Origin: Aliivibrio sp. EL58
GTDB lineage: Bacteria > Pseudomonadota > Gammaproteobacteria > Enterobacterales > Vibrionaceae
Assembly: GCF_900312675.1 (NCBI RefSeq)
Contig: NZ_OMPC01000004.1
Location: forward strand, 173,390 to 237,389
DNA length: 64,000 nt
Direction: 5' to 3'
Made by a program: the position numbers and the translations under genes. Shown here piece after piece: positions 46,868 to 56,084 of the stretch (its first letter is position 1; each line of letters opens with the position of its first letter). The notes under the pieces are model-generated. The model made no database searches. It was not told the DNA's origin and saw only the letters and a program-made list of their open reading frames with translations.

Positions 46868-47863
46868 ATGAAACTTACTTTTAATCCCATAATTATTCTA
46901 CTATTTTCGATCTTGCTGTCTCCCCTTGCGAACGCAAATGAACCATGGAAATTATGTGCTATTTATCCACACTTAAAAGATTCTTACTGGCTTTCTGTTA
47001 ATTACGGCATGGTTGAGGAGGCAAAACTCAATAACGTTGAATTAACTGTCTATGAGTCTGGCGGCTACCCAAATGTGGAACGTCAAAAAGAACAAATAAA
47101 GCAATGTGTCTCACTTGGTGCAGATGCAATTATTTTAGGAACGGTTGATCCCGTTGCTTATCAAAATGACTTAAAAGCGCTCACTGGAAACATACCTGTT
47201 TTTGCAACAGTAAATCAATTAATCAGTTCATACCCTCCGAATGCGCCTTATCATCTAGGCGAAGTCGGCGTTGATTGGTACCAAATGGGGTTTAAAGCGG
47301 GTCAATTTCTTGCCGAGAAGCACCCAAAAGATTCAGGGCTTACCTATGTCGGGTGGCTTCCTGGACCTAAAACTCGTGGGGGTACAAAACCAGTAACCAA
47401 AGGCTTTAATGATGCAATTAAAGAGAGCGATATTATCGTTAGTGCAACCTATTGGGGCGATAACAGTAAAGAGCTGCAACGTAATCTTATTCAAGATGCG
47501 CTTCAAAGTGAAAAATTAGACTATTTGGTCGGTGGTGCTGTCGCAATTGAGGTGGCTATCAGCGAATTAGCGAGCCGAAAGATGCAAAACCAAGTAAAAC
47601 TGGTCTCAACTTATCTAAGCCATGCGGTCTATCGCGGTTTACTTCGTAAACGTGTGTTATTTTCTCCTACCGATAAAATGGTACTACAAGGCCGACTCAG
47701 TATTCAGCAAGCTATTGGCTATTTAAATAAGTCTCCATTGCCTTTTAGATTATCGCCAACCATTGAGGTATTAACACCTCAATATTTACCAAAAAATGTA
47801 TTACTTGATTCTCTTTCTCCGGCGGAATACCGTCCAACGTTTTTTGTGGCAGCACCACAATAA
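46868..47863 (+). CDS. torT: Periplasmic TMAO-binding protein TorT
   Basis: A periplasmic partner that binds TMAO and controls the TorS sensor. It has a signal peptide at about residues 1-23 (ending in ANA) and the type I periplasmic binding fold, with KEQIKQCVSLGADAIILGTVDP near 76-97. The 331 residues compare with 342 in E. coli TorT. It is divergent from torS, the usual layout. No TorR box of the CTGTTCATAT type was seen in the short gap. Confidence 0.9.
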   Translation: MKLTFNPIIILLFSILLSPLANANEPWKLCAIYPHLKDSYWLSVNYGMVEEAKLNNVELTVYESGGYPNVERQKEQIKQCVSLGADAIILGTVDPVAYQNDLKALTGNIPVFATVNQLISSYPPNAPYHLGEVGVDWYQMGFKAGQFLAEKHPKDSGLTYVGWLPGPKTRGGTKPVTKGFNDAIKESDIIVSATYWGDNSKELQRNLIQDALQSEKLDYLVGGAVAIEVAISELASRKMQNQVKLVSTYLSHAVYRGLLRKRVLFSPTDKMVLQGRLSIQQAIGYLNKSPLPFRLSPTIEVLTPQYLPKNVLLDSLSPAEYRPTFFVAAPQ

Positions 47864-47930
47864 TTGCATTGTCATTTGATTGAGATAAAAAAGAATTAGT
47901 CTGTAAGAAATTAAAAAATAAGGAACCTTA

Positions 47931-48386
47931 ATGAAAAAGACAACACGGATTATCCCAGGCCATAAAAATATCGCGCTTGTAGCTCATGATCATTACAAGC
48001 CAGAACTTCTACGTTGGGTAAAAGAAAACAAGGAAGCATTACAAGGTCATTTTTTATTTGGTACAGGTACTACAGGCAACATGCTTAGCAGAGAAACTGG
48101 CCTAGCAATTAAAAGTCTATTAAGTGGGCCTATGGGGGGAGATCAACAATTAGGAGCATTGATTTCAGAAGGTAAAATCGACATGATGATCTTCTTCTGG
48201 GATCCCCTCAACGCAGTGCCTCACGACCCTGATGTAAAAGCATTATTACGTATCGCGACAGTTTGGAACGTACCTGTTGCAATGAACCGCTCTAGTGCGA
48301 AATTAATGATCACATCACCAAATATGACTAAAGAGCTTGAAATTGAAATCCCTGATTACGAAGCGTATTTAGCAGAACGCCTATAA
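47931..48386 (+). CDS. mgsA: Methylglyoxal synthase
   Basis: Converts dihydroxyacetone phosphate to methylglyoxal and phosphate, a bypass used when sugar phosphates accumulate. Catalytic D71 lies in [11 protein letters not shown]. Phosphate-binding residues are in GTGTTG near 44-49, and His in [11 protein letters not shown]. The 151 residues match E. coli MgsA (152). It is convergent with helD across a long hairpin, as in enterics. Confidence 0.96.
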   Translation: MKKTTRIIPGHKNIALVAHDHYKPELLRWVKENKEALQGHFLFGTGTTGNMLSRETGLAIKSLLSGPMGGDQQLGALISEGKIDMMIFFWDPLNAVPHDPDVKALLRIATVWNVPVAMNRSSAKLMITSPNMTKELEIEIPDYEAYLAERL

Positions 48387-48410
48387 TTACTTTTCTTTCT
48401 CTCAAATAAA

Positions 48411-48468
48411 TAAAAAGCCCTTATTTCTATTACTCACAGTCAGCAATAGAAGTAAGGGCTTTTTTATA
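48411..48468. terminator. Bidirectional terminator between mgsA and helD
   Basis: A long stem, AAAAGCCCTTA-TTCTATT / AATAGAA-TAAGGGCTTTT with one bulged mismatch, with A-run on the left and T6 on the right. Confidence 0.88.
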
Positions 48469-48487
48469 ACTATGATATAGCTACATA

Positions 48488-50551
48488 TTATTCAATGATC
48501 ACTGGGTAATCTTTATCTACTAATTCCTGAACAAAAGGAGAAGGTTTACCGTGATAAACCACCCACGCTTTTCTTTTTGCTCTGGTTAATGCCACATAAA
48601 ATAAACGACGCTCTTCCGCATAACTAAACTCTTCTTCGTGAGGAAGTAACGCCCCATCAAGCGACTCTGCTCTTGATTTCATTGGGAACTGCCCCTCTGT
48701 CATCTCCACAATAAAGACATAATCCGCTTCGGTTCCTTTACTGGCATGACAGGTTTTATATTCCAAGTTTAGCCCTGGGTAATATTTCAGCCATTCGTCA
48801 AAATTATCCGGTTTATGGTTATGATTGCGCCCTAAAATAACGACATTCTCACCTTTACGCGCATTCTTAGATAAAGACAGTAATTCTTTTTCTATTGAAC
48901 TGTGCTCTATGACTTTAACCGCTTTTCTCTTTTGCTTAGTAAAACTTATCAACTCTTTTTTAAGCTGCATTGGGTTTTCTTGAACAAAGCGATTCGCAAC
49001 CGCACCAATTTGATCATTAAAGCGATAAGTTGTCGATAACTGAGCTATTTGAGTTGATTGAAAACGCTTTTCAAATCCAGTCGTTAGCGATACATCTGCC
49101 CCTGCAAAGCGATAAATAGCTTGCCAATCATCACCAACAGCAAATAACGTCGCTTTAGTATTGTGAGTATTTTCGTTATGACAAATCGCTTCAATTAAAT
49201 CCAAACGTTGAGGCGAAATATCTTGGTACTCATCAACCATCACAAAAGACCAAGGCAAATCGTATTTTTTGTCATTAATGTATTGCTTAGCTTTTGAAAT
49301 CATTAATTCATAATCAATGGCTTCTTCGTGCTTTAATGTTCGCTCATACGCTTTAAAAAATGGCCAAACGATATTTAATTCACTTTTCAAACGAGCAGAA
49401 TCCACATGGGTTTCAATTCGTTCAACAATCACTTTCTTATCAAGTTGCAAAGCATTTAATTGGCAAATTTGCTTATACAGCCACTCTTGCAACTTTTCGT
49501 TATGTGACTCTTCTTTTAAATCAACATCCCCTCTCAAGTAGGCTATCGGCCACTTTTTAAGGTGCTTTTTCCAACGATTGGTTGCTGTCGCATTTTTCCA
49601 TTCAGAATCAAGAACATGACTAAACCACTCTTTACGTGACTTAACATCGGTCACTAAACAAGACAGTTTTGGTTGTTGATATTCAACATGACGAATAATA
49701 TCTAAACCAAGTTGATGAAAGGTCGCTACTTTTACTTTTTGTCCAATATCAGATCCCAGCTTTTCTATAATCCGACCTGACATTTCTTGAGCTGCTTGAC
49801 GACCAAAAGCAAGTAATAAAATCTCATCAGCTTGAGCTTGGCCACTTTCAATTAAATAGCGTACTCGTGCTACAAGTACACTGGTTTTTCCTGAACCCGC
49901 CCCAGCTAATACTAAGGTGTGATCTTCATTTAATAATAATGCACTTTGTTGAGATTCATTTAATGGCTGAGATTCACATTCAGAAAAGAACGCTTTCCAT
50001 TCTACTTTTTGCGCTTCTAACCATGTTTCATTCAGCTCTTTTAGTTGCTCTTCTGGATCGGTGAGCCAATTTAATACCGGAGCAATACAGTCTGGTTGCA
50101 GCTGCTCGGCAAGTGGTATTGAAAGACCTGTTTGCTCAAAAAGATCATACAGCTTTTCAACCATCATTAAGGCTTCAGTTTGTTTAAGAAAACGACGTTG
50201 AGAAACAAAACTCTCTACTAAATCCAGCATTTGTGGTTTTAGCTGATTTAACATCGCTATCTTAGATTCTTTCCAATCGGCATAGGCATTTAAAACCGTA
50301 TTGATAATGGCATCACACTCTTGCCACGGTAAGCCTGAAACTCGCCATGCCACTTTCTCATTACGATTGTAAAAACAAAGAGAACCCCAAACCAACCCTC
50401 TTTGAAAAGTCACCTTTCCACTCCATTTATCAAATGGCACCGATACTTGGAATTTATGTGAGGTAAACAACAGCTGCTCTGCTTCTAATTCAAGCTGATA
50501 ATAGTCACCCTGAACTAACCACTGAGCGAAAGTGGTTGCTTTGATCTGCAT
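48488..50551 (-). CDS. helD: DNA helicase IV
   Basis: A superfamily I 3'-5' DNA helicase. The 687 residues match E. coli HelD (684). The N-terminal domain (about 1-190) is specific to this enzyme. Helicase motifs follow: Q-motif near LNESQQSALL, Walker A AGAGSGKTS near 215-223, motif II VMVDEYQDIS, motif III VGDDWQAIYRFAGAD, motif V KGTEADYVFI and motif VI VALTRAK. It is next to mgsA, and divergent from yccS, matching conserved enteric gene order. Confidence 0.94.
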   Translation of the reverse strand: MQIKATTFAQWLVQGDYYQLELEAEQLLFTSHKFQVSVPFDKWSGKVTFQRGLVWGSLCFYNRNEKVAWRVSGLPWQECDAIINTVLNAYADWKESKIAMLNQLKPQMLDLVESFVSQRRFLKQTEALMMVEKLYDLFEQTGLSIPLAEQLQPDCIAPVLNWLTDPEEQLKELNETWLEAQKVEWKAFFSECESQPLNESQQSALLLNEDHTLVLAGAGSGKTSVLVARVRYLIESGQAQADEILLLAFGRQAAQEMSGRIIEKLGSDIGQKVKVATFHQLGLDIIRHVEYQQPKLSCLVTDVKSRKEWFSHVLDSEWKNATATNRWKKHLKKWPIAYLRGDVDLKEESHNEKLQEWLYKQICQLNALQLDKKVIVERIETHVDSARLKSELNIVWPFFKAYERTLKHEEAIDYELMISKAKQYINDKKYDLPWSFVMVDEYQDISPQRLDLIEAICHNENTHNTKATLFAVGDDWQAIYRFAGADVSLTTGFEKRFQSTQIAQLSTTYRFNDQIGAVANRFVQENPMQLKKELISFTKQKRKAVKVIEHSSIEKELLSLSKNARKGENVVILGRNHNHKPDNFDEWLKYYPGLNLEYKTCHASKGTEADYVFIVEMTEGQFPMKSRAESLDGALLPHEEEFSYAEERRLFYVALTRAKRKAWVVYHGKPSPFVQELVDKDYPVIIE

Positions 50552-50719
50552 GATTCAATACTACCTAAAGATAAGTTAACTCGAAGAGTGCCTAGGATAT
50601 CAGGTTCTTTTTTTGTTGTCCCAGATCAGTATTAAGACAATGATCTAGTCTCTTATACTTTTTTATCGATAGGACTTTGTTATGATGGATTTTTTCCACT
50701 CGATTAGATAATACCTATT

Positions 50720-52897
50720 GTGACTTATCGCCAAATTTTTCGCCAATACTGGGCCAATAAAACCATCAATTTTAGCGTTCGAGTATTGCTCGCTTTAGTT
50801 GGTGCTGTCATTCCTTGTTGGTATTTAGAACAAAACACTGCAATTATCCCTTTAATCCTTGGCATCATTGCTGCCGCTTTAGCTGAAACAGAAGATAAAC
50901 TTTCAGGCCGACTTAAGGCGCTTTTTTTAACCTTTATCTGTTTTGCTATTGCTGCTTTCTCTATCGAGCTACTTTTTGATACCCCTATTTTATTTGCGAT
51001 TGGGCTCTTCTGTTCAACAGTTTCCTTTATTATGCTTGGGGCATTGGGGCCTCGTTACGCAAGTATCGCGTTTGGTTCATTACTGATTGCTATTTATACC
51101 ATGCTGGGGGCTGCTGATAGTCCAAACCTGTGGTATCAACCGATGCTACTGCTAGGAGGTGCCGCTTGGTATTATTCCATCTCACTTATTTGGCAAATTT
51201 TCTGGCCTTTGCAGCCTGTGCAACAAAATCTCGCCACCGTATTTGAAACCATGGCAAGATATTTAGATATTAAAAGTGAACTATTTCATCCGGTTACTAA
51301 CTTAACGCCTCAACCGTACCGTCTTCAAGAAGCCAAAAATAATGCTCAGATGGTAACAGCACTAAATAACAGTAAAACGTCGTTACTCACTCGTGCTCAA
51401 GGCGGACATGTTGTGGGAGCCAGTGACCGTTTTTTAAAGATCTATTTCATTGCCCAAGATATTCATGAACGCGTCAGCTCTAGCCATTATCGCTATCAAG
51501 ATCTTGCGAATACCTTTAATCGTAGCGATATTCTCTTTCGCTTTAAGCATTTGCTTCATAGCCAATCTTTAGCCTGTAAGGAAGTTGCGCGCTGCTTATC
51601 GCTTGGCTTACCCTATCAACATGCCCAAACTTCAATTTTTGCTTTAGACGAGTTACAACAATCGTTAATTGCATTAAAGGAACAACAACGACCAGAATGG
51701 CGATTATCTGTTATTCAGCTTGAATATTTGTTTAGTAATCTAGCGACAGTAGAGCGCCAATTTGCCAATATCAGTAACCCTGAACACAGTTTAGAGCTTG
51801 AAGAAGACACCGTTTTAGCAGACCAAGTTGCACACACGCCAAAAGCAATGTGGCAGCGTTTAAAAGCAAACATGACAACTGATTCCGTTCTGTTCCGTCA
51901 TGCTATTAGAATGGCTCTCGCCCTCACTGCTGGGTATGGCATTATTCAAGCCTTTGATTTAGATCGTGGATATTGGATTTTATTAACCACTCTGTTTGTT
52001 TGTCAGCCAAACTACAGCGCAACAAAAGAAAAACTCGTTGCTCGTGTTGCAGGAACTATTATTGGTTTATTAGCAGGAACCGCACTCTTAGTCCTGTTCC
52101 CGTCTCTTGATAGTCAACTGGTTCTCATGGTCATAGCCGGAGTATTATTTTTTGCTTTCCGTCTTGCTAACTACGGCTTTGCAACGGCCTTTATCACCAT
52201 TTTGGTTCTGTTCTGTTTTAACCAATTAGGTGAAGGTTATGCGGTTATTCTACCTCGATTAGGTGATACTATTGTTGGCTGTATTTTAGCCGTAGTTGCT
52301 GTAACTTACATCTTACCCGACTGGCAATCTAAGCGTTTACATAAGGTCATGGCTGATACGGTAAATGCCCATCAAGATTATTTAGCTAATATAATTTCAC
52401 AATATCGAGCCGGCAAAAAAGATTCTTTACAGTACCGCTTATCTCGTCGACAAGCTCACAATAATGAAGCGGCACTTAGCTCTGCAATCAGCAATATGCT
52501 TATCGAACCCGGTAAGTATCAAACCGCAGTTGATGAATCATTCCGTTTTCTTTGCTTATGCCATGCGATGTTAAGTTATATTTCAGCTCTTGGTGCTCAT
52601 CGTACGCGCTTAAAAGATGAAGAAACACATCAGCTAGTCGCAGAGTCTCACCGTATTATTCATGCGCATTTAAATCAAATTCAATGCCAACTCAATAATA
52701 CGGATTGCAGTGATAGATTAAATATTTTTGCGGAAGAGAGCATTGAAAGGAAGCTTTCTGAATGGCGTGATGAAGATGAAAATTCAGTAAGAATGGTATT
52801 GCAACAACTGCATTTAATTCATCAAATTTTACCAGAAATGCACTCTCTTTCAGAAATACTAAGCACGAGAACTAAGAGAGACAAAATAGAACAGTAA
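50720..52897 (+). CDS. yccS: YccS/YhfK family inner-membrane protein (FUSC domain)
   Basis: A 725-residue protein of the YccS/YhfK family with about six hydrophobic segments near the N-terminus (residues about 18-165), a soluble helical region, a second block of membrane segments (about 395-535) and a cytoplasmic C-terminus. This matches the FUSC layout related to aromatic-acid exporters. Its function is not established. The reading starts with GTG (GTG ACT TAT CGC), with only a weak ribosome-binding site. Neighbouring helD supports yccS rather than yhfK. Confidence 0.85.
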   Translation: MTYRQIFRQYWANKTINFSVRVLLALVGAVIPCWYLEQNTAIIPLILGIIAAALAETEDKLSGRLKALFLTFICFAIAAFSIELLFDTPILFAIGLFCSTVSFIMLGALGPRYASIAFGSLLIAIYTMLGAADSPNLWYQPMLLLGGAAWYYSISLIWQIFWPLQPVQQNLATVFETMARYLDIKSELFHPVTNLTPQPYRLQEAKNNAQMVTALNNSKTSLLTRAQGGHVVGASDRFLKIYFIAQDIHERVSSSHYRYQDLANTFNRSDILFRFKHLLHSQSLACKEVARCLSLGLPYQHAQTSIFALDELQQSLIALKEQQRPEWRLSVIQLEYLFSNLATVERQFANISNPEHSLELEEDTVLADQVAHTPKAMWQRLKANMTTDSVLFRHAIRMALALTAGYGIIQAFDLDRGYWILLTTLFVCQPNYSATKEKLVARVAGTIIGLLAGTALLVLFPSLDSQLVLMVIAGVLFFAFRLANYGFATAFITILVLFCFNQLGEGYAVILPRLGDTIVGCILAVVAVTYILPDWQSKRLHKVMADTVNAHQDYLANIISQYRAGKKDSLQYRLSRRQAHNNEAALSSAISNMLIEPGKYQTAVDESFRFLCLCHAMLSYISALGAHRTRLKDEETHQLVAESHRIIHAHLNQIQCQLNNTDCSDRLNIFAEESIERKLSEWRDEDENSVRMVLQQLHLIHQILPEMHSLSEILSTRTKRDKIEQ

Positions 52898-53031
52898 ACT
52901 TTGAAGTTGATCTATTTGAGCGGTTAATATGTTGATGTTTATCAAACATTTTCACAACAAGACGTCTACACTGATACTAATGCTATTACTTATTGAATAG
53001 AACAATAATAACCTTAGTTGGAGGCTTCACT

Positions 53032-53529
53032 ATGAAAAGTGTATTTATTGCTGCTTTTGTTGGTATTTCTAGCCCAGACCTAATTAAACGCTTGGCTTCG
53101 GTGACTCATGAAGAAGGGGGAAAATGGTTAGTAAGTAAAATCAATTACCTTGATACCCATATTTCTGCAGTAATTAAAATAGAAGTCCCTACGGCTCATA
53201 AAAAAGCGGTCCAAGACTACTTTGCCTCACAAGATGACTTACTGGTTACTTTTACCGACGCATTAGAAACGATTATTGAAAGTCAACATACTCAATTGAA
53301 AGTAGATGCAGAAGACAGAGCCGGTATCGTCAATGATATCAGTAATATACTGCAAAAAGAATCGGTTGAATTGATTGATATGGACAGTCATCGTATTGGA
53401 GTTCCAGCAAATGGCACCAGTGTATTTACCGCTACATTAAGCTTAAAGTTACCGATATCAGCTAATATAAATGACTTAGCAGCAGAGATTGAAGCACTGA
53501 GTAATGATATGGTCGTTACTATTATCTAA
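53032..53529 (+). CDS. ACT-domain protein of the GcvR type
   Basis: A 165-residue protein with two tandem ACT-like domains (about 1-80 and 88-165). The second contains LKVDAEDRAGIVNDISNIL, the typical ligand-binding opening of ACT repeats. This architecture matches the glycine cleavage regulator GcvR and relatives, but the sequence is too divergent for me to assign the name. The start is set at the ATG with TTGGAGG 7 nt upstream. The longer frame would begin at a TTG 39 bp earlier without a site. A terminator follows. Confidence 0.8.
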   Translation: MKSVFIAAFVGISSPDLIKRLASVTHEEGGKWLVSKINYLDTHISAVIKIEVPTAHKKAVQDYFASQDDLLVTFTDALETIIESQHTQLKVDAEDRAGIVNDISNILQKESVELIDMDSHRIGVPANGTSVFTATLSLKLPISANINDLAAEIEALSNDMVVTII

Positions 53530-53548
53530 GCTTGGTTGACATAATTAA

Positions 53549-53580
53549 AGATGGCAGCCTAAATACGCTGCCATTTTTAG
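53549..53580 (+). terminator. Terminator after the ACT-domain gene
   Basis: ATGGCAGC (53551-53558) / GCTGCCAT (53567-53574) followed by T5. Confidence 0.84.
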
Positions 53581-53602
53581 TTCTAACGACTCTGAATTAG
53601 GA

Positions 53603-54748
53603 TTAACTCACCGTCCACTGTGATAATGAACGCTTAAAATCATCATAGCCAAATTGATTTAAAATCTCGATCTCTCCGGTGGTTCTCTCGCAATATACCG
53701 AAGGCATTTTTAAGCCATTAAACCAATTCAATTTCACCATGGTATAACCGGCACTGTCCAACATATGCAGTTTTTGACCAATCACTAATGGCTTTTCAAA
53801 TTGGGCTTCACAGAACTGATCACCAGCTAGGCATGAACATGAGCCAATAACGTAGTGGTGTTCACCATTTTCTGATGCTTCTAATATTGAGGCAGGCTCA
53901 TTATAGATTAACGTATCAAGGCGATGCGCTTCAGTTGCAGAGTCAACAATGGCCGTTTTTTTGCCATTTTCAATAATATCAACCACGCTTACTACGAGAT
54001 CCGCGGTTTTAGTGATGATTGCTTCACCCGGCTCAAGATATAACTGAACTTGGTGTTTATCAGCAAAAGCTTTTAGTACTGATGCCAGTTTTTCAACATC
54101 ATAATCAGGCCAAGTAAAGAAAACACCACCACCTAAACTCACCCACTCTAATTTATCTAGATGTGTACCAAATTTAGTTGAAATAGCATCTAATAGCGAT
54201 GAAAAGACATCAACGTCTTTATTCTCACAATTCATGTGAAACATAACGCCATTCAAGCTTTCAAACACAAGAGGATCGAGTTGATCCGCTTGTACACCTA
54301 AACGTGAAAACTCACGCGCAGGGTTCGCAAGATCTTGTCCTGCATAGCTTACGCCAGGGTTTAAGCGTAGACCGATCGACGCTTTACCTTCAACAAGATG
54401 ACGATAAGCGGCTAATTGCGATTGTGAGTTAAAGATCATCTTATCGCAAATGTCGACCACTTCTTTTACGTCATCTTCACTGTAACCCACACTGTAAGCG
54501 TGCGTTTCACCACCAAAGGTTTCATGGCCTAATTTTACTTCGTATGGACCACTGCTGGTTGAACCATCAAGATAAGGCTTGATGATGTCAAAAACGCCCC
54601 ACGTTGAAAAGCATTTCAATGCCAGTACCAATTTAACACCAGAAAGATCTTTCAAGCGCTTCGCTACTTCAAGGTTCGCTATCAGCTTGGCTTCATCAAT
54701 CATGAAATATGGGGTTTTTAACTCATTTTTTTTCAATTGAGTTGTCAT
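53603..54748 (-). CDS. nspC: Carboxynorspermidine decarboxylase
   Basis: A PLP enzyme of the alanine racemase fold. It decarboxylates carboxynorspermidine to norspermidine, and may also act on carboxyspermidine. The PLP lysine is in [10 protein letters not shown] near residue 45. The glycine-rich segment [14 protein letters not shown] and the EPGEAI motif near residue 238 are typical. CSCLAGD near residue 305 holds the active-site cysteine from the second subunit. The 381 residues are close to V. cholerae NspC (377). It is last in a three-gene unit, 91 bp after the dehydrogenase, with a palindrome in the gap. Confidence 0.94.
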   Translation of the reverse strand: MTTQLKKNELKTPYFMIDEAKLIANLEVAKRLKDLSGVKLVLALKCFSTWGVFDIIKPYLDGSTSSGPYEVKLGHETFGGETHAYSVGYSEDDVKEVVDICDKMIFNSQSQLAAYRHLVEGKASIGLRLNPGVSYAGQDLANPAREFSRLGVQADQLDPLVFESLNGVMFHMNCENKDVDVFSSLLDAISTKFGTHLDKLEWVSLGGGVFFTWPDYDVEKLASVLKAFADKHQVQLYLEPGEAIITKTADLVVSVVDIIENGKKTAIVDSATEAHRLDTLIYNEPASILEASENGEHHYVIGSCSCLAGDQFCEAQFEKPLVIGQKLHMLDSAGYTMVKLNWFNGLKMPSVYCERTTGEIEILNQFGYDDFKRSLSQWTVS

Positions 54749-54773
54749 GATTCTCTTCTCTATAAATCGAACA

Positions 54774-54795
54774 AAGCCGATGAATTCATCGGCTT
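54774..54795. promoter_or_regulatory. Perfect palindrome between the dehydrogenase and nspC genes
   Basis: AAGCCGATGAA followed by its exact complement TTCATCGGCTT makes a 22-bp palindrome with no spacer. No U-run follows on the minus strand, so it is not a classic terminator for the operon. It could be an mRNA-processing hairpin, a weak attenuator or a protein-binding site. Confidence 0.55.
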
Positions 54796-54839
54796 AAAAT
54801 TAATTCACCATCATTGATAATGACGATAGATATACTCTA

Positions 54840-56084
54840 TTATTTTAGAGTTTTAATGTCTGGTTGTCCTGGCGTTAGCTCTTGAACATGCCAATCTAGG
54901 CCAATTTCAGGCATTGTTTCTAGGAACGGATCTGGGTCTAACTGCTCCATATTAAATACTCCCGCTTCAGCCCACTTACCACGGAAATATTGCAGAGCGG
55001 CAGTAATTGCAGGTACACCTGTAGTATAAGAAATAGCTTGGTGCTCTACATCTTTATAAGCAACTTCGTGATCAGCATTATTGTAGATGAATACGCTGCG
55101 ATCTTTTCCGTCTTTTTTACCTTGAACCCAAGTACCGATGCACGTTAGTCCAGTATAACCTGGAGCCAGTGAGGTTGGATCAGGTAATAATGCTTTTAAT
55201 ACGTGTAGTGGCTGAACAACAGTACCATCGTGCAAAGTCAATGGTTCTGGGCTTAACAGACCAATATCGCGCATACAATTAAAGTAATTTAAGTATTTGT
55301 CACCAAAGCCCATCCAGAACTCAATGCGTTTTGCTGGAATAAATTCTTTCATTGAACGAACTTCATCATGCGCCATTGAATATACTTTATGGCTACCACA
55401 ATGTGGGAAATCAAATTCTAACATACGGGTATGACATGGTACTTGTTTCCACTCTTCATTTTCCCAGTAGAAAGAATCACCTTGGATCTCTAGCATGTTC
55501 GTTTCTGGATCAAAGTTTGTCGCAAACTTTTTACCATGATCACCGTTATTGATGTCCATTACATCAATAGTTTCAATCTCATCAAACAAATGCTTAACCG
55601 CATATGCTGCAAAAACACTAACCACACCTGGATCAAAACCCGCACCAAGAATACCGGTAATGCCCGCTTCTTTAAACTTCTCACGATAGCCCCACTGCCA
55701 ATCATAAGCTTCAGGCACTTGTTGGCCTTCTGAGCATAAATCAACAGCAACAGACGTATCTAAGTAAGAAACTTGTGCTTGATAACACGCTTCCATGATT
55801 GAAATGTTAACCCAAGGAGGGCCAGCATTAATAACAAGATCAGGCTGAACTTCTTTGATAAGAGCAACAAGTGCATCAACATCATCAGCATTAACTGCTT
55901 TTGCTTCCAATTTCTTAGTCGTATCTTTCAGGTTATTTTTACCCTTAATCGATTCGATAATTTTTTCACACTTTTCAATAGTGCGAGAAGCAATCGTAAT
56001 ATCACCCAGTGTGTCATTATTTTGTGCTGCTTTATGTGCAACAACCCATCCAACGCCACCAGCGCCAATTTGTAGAATAGACAT
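54840..56084 (-). CDS. Carboxynorspermidine dehydrogenase
   Basis: NAD(P)H-dependent enzyme that condenses aspartate semialdehyde with 1,3-diaminopropane (or putrescine) to carboxynorspermidine (carboxyspermidine). It belongs to the saccharopine dehydrogenase-like LYS1 family. The N-terminal Rossmann motif is IGAGGVGWVVAHK near residues 6-18. The segment VQPDLVINAGPPWVN and the central catalytic domain follow. The 414 residues are typical. Its start codon shares one base with the stop of the upstream decarboxylase gene (TAATG), and nspC follows, so pathway assignment is secure from context. Confidence 0.92.
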   Translation of the reverse strand: MSILQIGAGGVGWVVAHKAAQNNDTLGDITIASRTIEKCEKIIESIKGKNNLKDTTKKLEAKAVNADDVDALVALIKEVQPDLVINAGPPWVNISIMEACYQAQVSYLDTSVAVDLCSEGQQVPEAYDWQWGYREKFKEAGITGILGAGFDPGVVSVFAAYAVKHLFDEIETIDVMDINNGDHGKKFATNFDPETNMLEIQGDSFYWENEEWKQVPCHTRMLEFDFPHCGSHKVYSMAHDEVRSMKEFIPAKRIEFWMGFGDKYLNYFNCMRDIGLLSPEPLTLHDGTVVQPLHVLKALLPDPTSLAPGYTGLTCIGTWVQGKKDGKDRSVFIYNNADHEVAYKDVEHQAISYTTGVPAITAALQYFRGKWAEAGVFNMEQLDPDPFLETMPEIGLDWHVQELTPGQPDIKTLK

